Origin: Glaciozyma antarctica PI12
Taxonomy: Eukaryota; Basidiomycota; Microbotryomycetes; Kriegeriales; Camptobasidiaceae
Assembly: GCA_002917775.1 (NCBI GenBank)
Contig: KZ627161.1
Coordinates: 886,417-950,416, forward strand
Reading direction: 5' to 3'
DNA: 64,000 bases
The translations under genes and the position numbers were made by a program. Numbering within the stretch: position 1 is the first letter of the stretch; every line of letters starts with the position of its first letter. Below, piece after piece: positions 57,001-64,000 of this stretch. The notes below the pieces were generated by a model. The model was not told where the DNA came from and did no database searches. It saw only the letters and a list, made by a program, of their open reading frames with translations.

Positions 57001-57820
57001 CGGGGTACTCGCGGAGAAGCTGCGCGATCTTCTCGCCCGCCAAGTGCCTGACCGCCTCCAACGCCGCTCCTGAAAGGCCCGGCGCCTGTAGTTTCTTCAT
57101 CGACTTTGACGAGGGACGGCTCGGCTCCGGTAGTGCTGCTCTTGGGATCCTCGCGAAGAGCCGGATAAGGTCGAGCTGCTGCGTCGCCGTCACTTTGCCG
57201 TCCCGCACCGCGCCTCGAAGGCGCTCCGCACTGCCCCATAGCTCCTCGATTCTCGACCTTGCCTCCTCCGCGCTCAGCATCTTCCCCAGCTTCCCCACTC
57301 CCCGCCTACGATCGTTCAGCCCCCGAACCGAGGGAAGCATCGCGTCGTACTTTCGCAGCAGCGCCGCGGCCTCCTTCGCGTTAATCTGCGACGCCGGAGG
57401 GGGGACTGGAGGAGGCTCAGGGACGTCCTGGGGCGGCTCCTCTTCCTCGGGGAGCTGCGGCTCCGCGACGAGAGCCCTCGCCGACGTCGACGTCGCGCGA
57501 CAGTTTAAGCACGACTGCTTCGTCCTCCCGCACATGCACCTCGCTTCCAACAACAACCCTCGTCTCCAGCCCCCTCCCACACTCCCGAATCTCATAGTCG
57601 GCGATCGAAATCGAGCTGGCGGGAGAGGTATAGGTGGAGGTGCGTAGGAGGGAAGGGATCGGGAGAAGAAGCCGAAGGTGGGATAGAGAAAGTCGAGGAT
57701 GGGTTCGGGAGGTGTAGGGACGTGGTGGGAGAGGGTGGCGAAGGCATGGGAGCTGGGAGAGGCGGCGGCGGAGAACTGAAGGCAAGGGCGGCAGTTGCAC
57801 AGCGGGAGTCGCGGGTGCAT
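54055..57820 (-). CDS. pentatricopeptide-repeat protein, probably mitochondrial, with two frame breaks
   Basis: An Arg-rich presequence (MRFGSVGGGWRRG, at 57595; an upstream in-frame ATG is at 57820) suggests mitochondrial import. PPR units follow: LRPTIATANSLLFGIAARHD, LRPDVVSYSALVTLHSNLRD, VAPDQRVWSTVMNAYVELAQ, LRPSAQTYTLLMQSVCTAGL, VKPDAFIFSTLINGYLKRGE and VEPSISIYTSMMSAYRGAGE. The C-terminal part (RTWELLASQGFSFDAGNWNA, GWKRRVMHMVRM) lies in a third frame and ends at 54055. The frame changes at a G/C-run region about 56601-56622 and in a (CCTTCC)-like tract about 54800-54930; each is consistent with one missing base. PPR proteins bind organellar RNA; the target is unknown. Confidence 0.75.
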
Positions 57821-58151
57821 CCCTCGGGGGACGATCAGGGCGCGCCTGGTCGGTAAAGGATTCCTGGTAAGCTAAGGAGCTCACCCGAACGCGAGCAAAA
57901 ACTTACGGAAGTCGTGCGGCAGCCGATCTGGAGGGGAGAAGAGGGAAGAGGAGGGAAGTGCGGAGCTGTGGGAGGGGTGTGTGAGCTTGCTGTGGGCTAA
58001 GAGAGCACTGTAGAAGACTTACCTAGTCGGAACCAGAGTCCACCTTTGAGTAACGACGCTGCGTAGGCGGAGGGAAGGAGGCGAAGCAGCGAAGCAGCGA
58101 GAAATCGGCCGGCGGCCCTCCTCCTCCCCCTGCGGTGTTCGGTCGACAGCG
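57821..58151. promoter_or_regulatory. divergent promoter, PPR gene / Tim17-family gene
   Basis: This 331-bp gap separates two divergent starts, both of genes with likely mitochondrial products. GCAGCGAAGCAGCGA at about 58083-58097 is a short direct repeat. No known motif was identified. Confidence 0.45.
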
Positions 58152-58806
58152 ATGAGCTCCCAACAGCCTCAGAATGCTCCAGGACTCCGTCAAGACCTCG
58201 TCCTGATCCCTGTCAGCGCCTGGGTCCTGGGATTCACCTCGGGTCTCGTCACCAGCTCGCGCCTCTCTGGTCGCCAGTTCCTCGCCGAGAACGCGCACAG
58301 GCTGCCAACCACCGTCCAAGGGTGCGCTTCCAACTAGTTGACACGCTTGCAGAGCTAACATGAGGCTGCCGCAGATGGTACTTTTACCAGAAGACGAAGA
58401 ACTACCGGGTCATGTACGGCGGCGTCGTCGGAGGACTCAAGACGGGCACGCGGCTGGGAGCTTGGACGGCGGCATTTGTAGGGCTGGAGGAAGGAGTCGA
58501 GTACGGCGCGCATCGACTGCTGCCTGGGAACGGATATAGCACGCGTTGGGCGAGCGGAGGAGTAGCTGGGCTGGGGTTGGCGGCGGCAGCAGGGCAGCTG
58601 TGTGAGTCCACCTTGCACCAAGCTGATCGAGTGCTGCAGCGACGGAGGAGCTTATACGCGTCCACTCTGCAGATGGACTGTCGCGCTATGGAGGACTGCG
58701 AAGGCTCGCCTTGGGGATGTCGCTCGGAGCTCTGGCTGGAGGATCGCACGATCTGCGAGACTGGGTGCGGTCGAAGCTGCCTGCGGAGGCAGTGGGAACG
58801 GCGTAA
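58152..58806 (+). CDS. Tim17/Tim22/Tim23-family membrane protein
   Basis: Three exons assemble to MSSQQPQNAPGLRQDLVLIP, VSAWVLGFTSGLVTSSRLSG, GWYFYQKTKNYRVMYGGVVG, GLKTGTRLGAWTAAFVGLEE, GVAGLGLAAAAGQLYGLSRY and RRLALGMSLGALAGGSHDLR, ending PAEAVGTA, about 180 aa. Four glycine-rich hydrophobic segments with GxxxG spacing and the GxxxGxxxGxxxA pattern (GGVVGGLKTGTRLGAWTA) are the mark of the Tim17 superfamily. The family includes inner-membrane translocase channels and assembly factors; which member this is cannot be decided by eye. It is close to fungal uncharacterised Tim17-like proteins rather than canonical Tim17, Tim22 or Tim23. Confidence 0.75.
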
Positions 58807-59281
58807 GAAGAGGTTTTAGGGAACTCAAAGCGAGGATCTGCTCTGGCAGCTCGCGAGTTTGCCGTCCAGGTGCGTCCCTTCACGCACTGGCCATTCGAGC
58901 TCAGCTGAGCTTCTCTTTTAAGGCTTCAGGTTTCGCTTCACGCCGAGCTCTCCTTCGTCAAGACGGGTTCGCTTTAATTCGACGGTTGTCGAGGAGTCGG
59001 AGATCGGAGACGCGGAGACGGAGCAGGAGGAAGGAAGGCGCTGTTCGCTGTAGATCGGTAGCGAACCGGTTCCGAATCGAGTGGAGTGGTACTCCGGCAA
59101 CTTCTGGGTTTGTGCGAGAGAGAAGAGCGAGAGACCAGTTACGAAAGCGCACCGAGCACGAAGTTGAGATGGGGCAGCAGGCACGACCAGCGAATCCAAC
59201 TCCGACCCCAGTCCACTGGCAGCAGCTTCCCAAGCTTCGATACGCAAATCCAGATCGTTACAGCAAAAAGACAGGCCCGCT
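58807..59281. other. convergent intergenic spacer
   Basis: This 475-bp gap lies between the stop of the Tim17-like gene and the stop of the HAPSTR1-like gene. It presumably contains both 3' UTRs. Open frames here are Arg/Ser-rich and not conserved-looking. Confidence 0.45.
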
Positions 59282-60455
59282 CTAAACTCCTAGCGATCTC
59301 CTGACGATGCGCTTCGCAGGCCTCTCCCCAATCCCATCCCACCCCTCCATCTCGCCCACCTCCATCTCCATCGGTTCCTCCTCGACCTCGTCCAGAGTCT
59401 CTCCCTCCTCCTCTGCTCCTTCCATCCCCTCCTCCCCCAACTCGACTTCAGCCATCGCGACGCTCCCCCACCTCCTCTTCAACCCGACCAACTCGTTCGC
59501 ACCACCTACCACCGCTGCCTCCCGCTCCCTCTCACGCAGCGTACCAACACTCTTCCCCTTCCTGTCCCTATGCTCCCGCTCTCTCCGCGCTTGCAGTCGC
59601 GTCCCGTTCGCCGGACTCGCGAGCGGGGACGAAGGCGTCGTGAAAGGGAGAGACAGGTTCGCGGTGAGGGAGGAAGTCGAGGCGGAGCTATGAGCTGATC
59701 CGAAGGACGAGGTGGAGAGGGAGTGAGGGAGGAGGTGCGCGGCAAAGTGGTGTGGCTGGGGCGAGGCGGTGGGAGAGGTGGAAGGGGGCCCGTCGGGGCG
59801 CGTACGGGGGAGGTGGGAGGTCGAGGCGGCGGAGGAGGAGACGGGGGTCGAGAGAGGGGCAGAGGAGGAGGAGGGGGCGGTCGTGGTCGATCGGTGAGTC
59901 GCTGAGGGCCGTGGGGGGAACATGGATGGGCGGGCTTGAGCGGTCGTGGGACGGACAGGTTGGGTCGTCTCGCCGTCGTCGTCGTCGCCCTCGCCCTCTG
60001 CCTTGAGAGTCTCCTGTCGTGCCTGCAAGGGAGAGCGAGTCGTGTCAGTCCTCGAAACGGGTGGCGACAAAAGGGAGCCTTACGCAGATGTAGTCGATCA
60101 ACCGTGCTGCGTTGAGAGGACCTCCAGCGGCGGCGGGGTGGTCGAGACTGGTGATGAACTCGAGCACATCCGAGAGTGCTTCACGCTTCCCGGCTAGGTA
60201 GGCTGCGGGTGCGGTTGAGAAGGCGTCAGCTGGTTCAGCGACAACGGGGGTCGTGTGGACGGGACCACGTCGCCGACGACCCGCACACCGCCAGGAGAGA
60301 CTCTGAACAGGAAGCTGACCTTTCTTGGAAGCCTTCTTGCCAATCTTGAAGAGCCCCGTGAGCGAGAGAGCAGCTCCACGAAACGCCGCCTGCAATTCCT
60401 TCTCGGCAAGCTCGTCGGGGGGAAGGGTCTCTCCTATGCGACCGAGTGACTCCAT
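59282..60455 (-). CDS. HAPSTR1/C16orf72-like (DUF4588) protein
   Basis: The conserved N-terminal helices read LAEKELQAAFRGAALSLTGL, FKIGKKASKK, AYLAGKREALSDVLEFITSL and NAARLIDYICARQETL. This resembles the helical core of the animal stress protein HAPSTR1 and its fungal relatives (AALSxTxLYK...AYxAGxxxALxDVL). The remaining ~230 residues are Ser/Thr/Pro-rich, with an acidic stretch (EEEGETLDEVEEEPMEMEV) and a basic end, AKRIVRRSLGV, that could act as a nuclear localisation signal. Two introns interrupt the conserved part. The animal protein works with the ubiquitin ligase HUWE1; that link is not established here. Family call is moderate, since it rests on a short region. Confidence 0.6.
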
Positions 60456-60687
60456 GCGGCAGGGGGAGAGGGGTCTATCGAGTTGAAAAAGGAGTGCCGA
60501 GGTTGCTGAAGAGGTGAGGCGGAGTGGTCGGAGGGAGGAAGGCGAGCAACAGCCCTGCGCCGAGCCCTGCGCGAGTTGACTCTCCCCTCGGTTTCGCAAG
60601 TTACATTCCTCTCCAGCAGACGTCCTCTGCTCTGCGCGTGCTAAGTGAATATCAATTCTAAACAAGAGTTCTACAGTCCTCGTCGCC

Positions 60688-61911
60688 TCAACTGCTGTCG
60701 ACGTCCATCGTCGTCACCTCCCTCCTGTCCTGCCCTGCGAACCTCAACTGCATATCCCCCTCCAGCCCCAACCCCGTACTCCGCGTCATCCCAAGTCCCT
60801 GAACGGGGCCCACCATCGAGCTCTTCCTCGTCCGCATCGGCGACCCCAGCCCGAATGGGCTCTTGCTCGTCGCCACTCCGGTACCGCTGAGGAGAGGTTC
60901 CCGCGCTTCCTCCTCGAGGTGCACCTCCCGCGACTTGCGGAAGAGCATCCGTGACGCGAGAGAGGCGATTACGCCGAGACCTGATCGGTTCAGGGCGTAG
61001 ACATGCCCGACGAGGGGTAGGGATTCGACAATGTCCTTGAGCGAGTACATGTCCTCGTGCGCCGTGATCTTGCCTTGCTCGTTGAAAACGAGTCGAGTGT
61101 GAAGACGGAGGTGGAGCGTCGTGAGGCTGGAGAGGACGGTACGTGGGTTGAGGGCGCTGAAGAGGACTCCGAGAGGCCACTTGCTCTCCGAGAGTGCGGG
61201 GTGATTTAGCGAAAAGACGGAGCCTCCGGGCGAGTTCTGGGGGAAGGGCGTCGAGGGGGTCGAGGAGTAAAAGGGGTGGGAGGGGTGGAGAGTCGAAGAG
61301 AAGGGTGCGGCGTGGGGGTCGAGGCAAGGGAGGAAGGAGATGTGCAGCGTGTGTGACATGACGACGAGTCGTCCACCGTCTGTTCAAGCCTGTCAGCGAT
61401 ACATCATACCGACGAGAAAAGAGGAGAGCTCACCGTAGGATGGACTCTCGCAGATCTCGCCCAACTCTGACCACATCGTGCCTGGCACGATGCCGAGGAG
61501 GCAAAAGACGTCGGCGATCTGCTGCTGCCCCTTCGCCAGCGTTACTGGGTTCTCAAACGCTGCAGAGCATCCAGGTTAGCTGTGTGTGCTATCTGAAAGC
61601 CTCCCGGAAGCGTAGCCCGACTCACTTGCTCCACCCTCGTACGTCTCCTTGACCAGCTCGCATATCTCCTCCCTGTCCTTCCCCCGCCCGCTATACAGCA
61701 CCGAATGCACCTCCACCACCGTAGACCTCCAGAAGCTTGGACTCTGCGGTCTGCTATGCATCTCGGTGTCGGTCCCCGGGTAGAACGAGGCAGGCGGGGG
61801 GAGCGCCATCGTGAAAGGAGCCAGGGGGCGGGAGTTGCGGCATGCGCGCGGAGAGTTCTGCGCCGTCGAGGGTGCTGGAGAGGAGGAGATATGGCGGGCG
61901 GCGCTGTTCAT
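60688..61911 (-). CDS. conserved fungal NTF2/SnoaL-like protein with hydrophobic C-terminal segment
   Basis: Three exons. After a disordered N-terminus comes an NTF2-like core: STVVEVHSVLYSGRGKDREE, ICELVKETYEGGATFENPVT, LAKGQQQIADVFCLLGIVPG, RLVVMSHTLHISFLPCLDP and TLHLRLHTRLVFNEQGKITA. It is followed by HEDMYSLKDIVESLPLVGHV and a Leu/Ala-rich SGLGVIASLASRMLF. Such proteins occur across fungi without known function; the core resembles SnoaL-type folds that bind small hydrophobic ligands. The hydrophobic helix may attach it to a membrane. The start was set at MNSAARHISSSP (61911); an in-frame ATG at 62139 would add 76 residues of non-natural-looking sequence. It ends TTMDVDSS. Confidence 0.65.
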
Positions 61912-62265
61912 CTGCAGGTGGCGTGGAGAGGGGGCAGCTGGAGGGAGTAGGGCGGCCGCAAGAGGCCGGTTGTCCGAAGGGGTCGCGAGTGAGAGATGGG
62001 CTGGAAGGCGTGCGTGCGCCGTCGTAGGGCGTTGCGGAGAGAGAGGTGGGGTGTGTTGTGGAAGAGGGAGGGGAAACCTGTTCACAAAAAAACAGCAGGG
62101 AGGGAGGGTCTCCCTCCACCTCGCCGCCCACGACCTCATCGAGCCTGATTCATCAGTCGTTCTCGAGAGCTTTAAGCAGCCTTAAAGATGGACGAAGACG
62201 AGCAGAGAGCTCTTAAAAGATGGGCCAAGTGCGCGAACAGAAATACTGCGAAACTCGAATTGCGT
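61912..62265. promoter_or_regulatory. intergenic region upstream of the NTF2-like gene
   Basis: This 354-bp gap contains the promoter of the NTF2-like gene and the 3' UTR of the Rad3/ATR gene. If the ATG at 62139 is used, part of it is coding. No motif was recognised. Confidence 0.4.

Positions 62266-64000
<1,735 letters not shown>

Noticed and set aside
57417-57884. Alternative minus-strand frame upstream of the PPR gene
   Set aside because: Different frame from the PPR presequence, Arg/Pro-rich, no conserved features.

Overview
The window is a gene-dense, visibly GC-rich nuclear segment of a basidiomycete fungus, most likely a red yeast of the Rhodotorula/Sporobolomyces type (Microbotryomycetes). 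The reasons are the very short introns (about 40-70 nt, often 5-8 per gene), GTGCGT/GTGAGT/GTACGT donors with CTGAC/CTGAT-like branch points close to the acceptor, short intergenic gaps on alternating strands, and the identity of the proteins. I recognise 28 protein-coding genes plus one doubtful coding region. I saw no rRNA, tRNA, transposon, retroelement or CRISPR array. Exons were read by eye from splice consensus and protein continuity. Gene limits are generally firm; internal junctions are exact only where listed.

Left end (1-5.1 kb): a compact aromatic-catabolism group. It holds a carboxymuconolactone decarboxylase/enol-lactone hydrolase fusion (+), a carboxy-muconate cyclase (-) and a secreted intradiol dioxygenase (+); the last two diverge from a 151-bp promoter. 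Together they look like lower beta-ketoadipate pathway functions.

5.3-22 kb: Nudix diphosphoinositol phosphohydrolase (-), CSN12-type PCI protein (+), dynein light intermediate chain with an in-frame TAA (+), EMC3 (+), MTD1 NAD-dependent methylene-THF dehydrogenase (-), an MFS transporter with a 10-nt microexon (-), and a Ubp2-like deubiquitinase (+).

22-36 kb: GH26-like glycosidase with N- and C-terminal hydrophobic segments (-), isochorismatase-fold protein (-), NCS-1/Frq1 (-), CPA-type cation/H+ antiporter (+), a disordered protein carrying KESLMDLLNS-type motifs (+), and PP4 regulatory subunit 3/Psy2 (-). The last diverges from a protein phosphatase inhibitor-2 gene (+).

37-52.6 kb: Air1/2 zinc-knuckle protein (-), a second large protein with the same motifs as the 29.8-kb gene (+), D-arabinose dehydrogenase-like aldo-keto reductase (-), an ankyrin-DysF-FYVE-RING protein (-), a Cys/Met-metabolism PLP enzyme (+), and a PTGR-type reductase (-).

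52.6-64 kb: a gene-poor 1.4-kb stretch, a PPR protein whose frame breaks twice (-), a Tim17-family protein (+), a HAPSTR1-like protein (-), an NTF2/SnoaL-like protein (-), and the C-terminal part of an ATR/Rad3 kinase that runs off the right edge (-).

Most genes are ordinary housekeeping. The points most worth a second look are the catabolic cluster with its fusion enzyme, the ANK-DysF-FYVE-RING architecture, the two motif-sharing disordered proteins, and several single-base disruptions in otherwise conserved genes.
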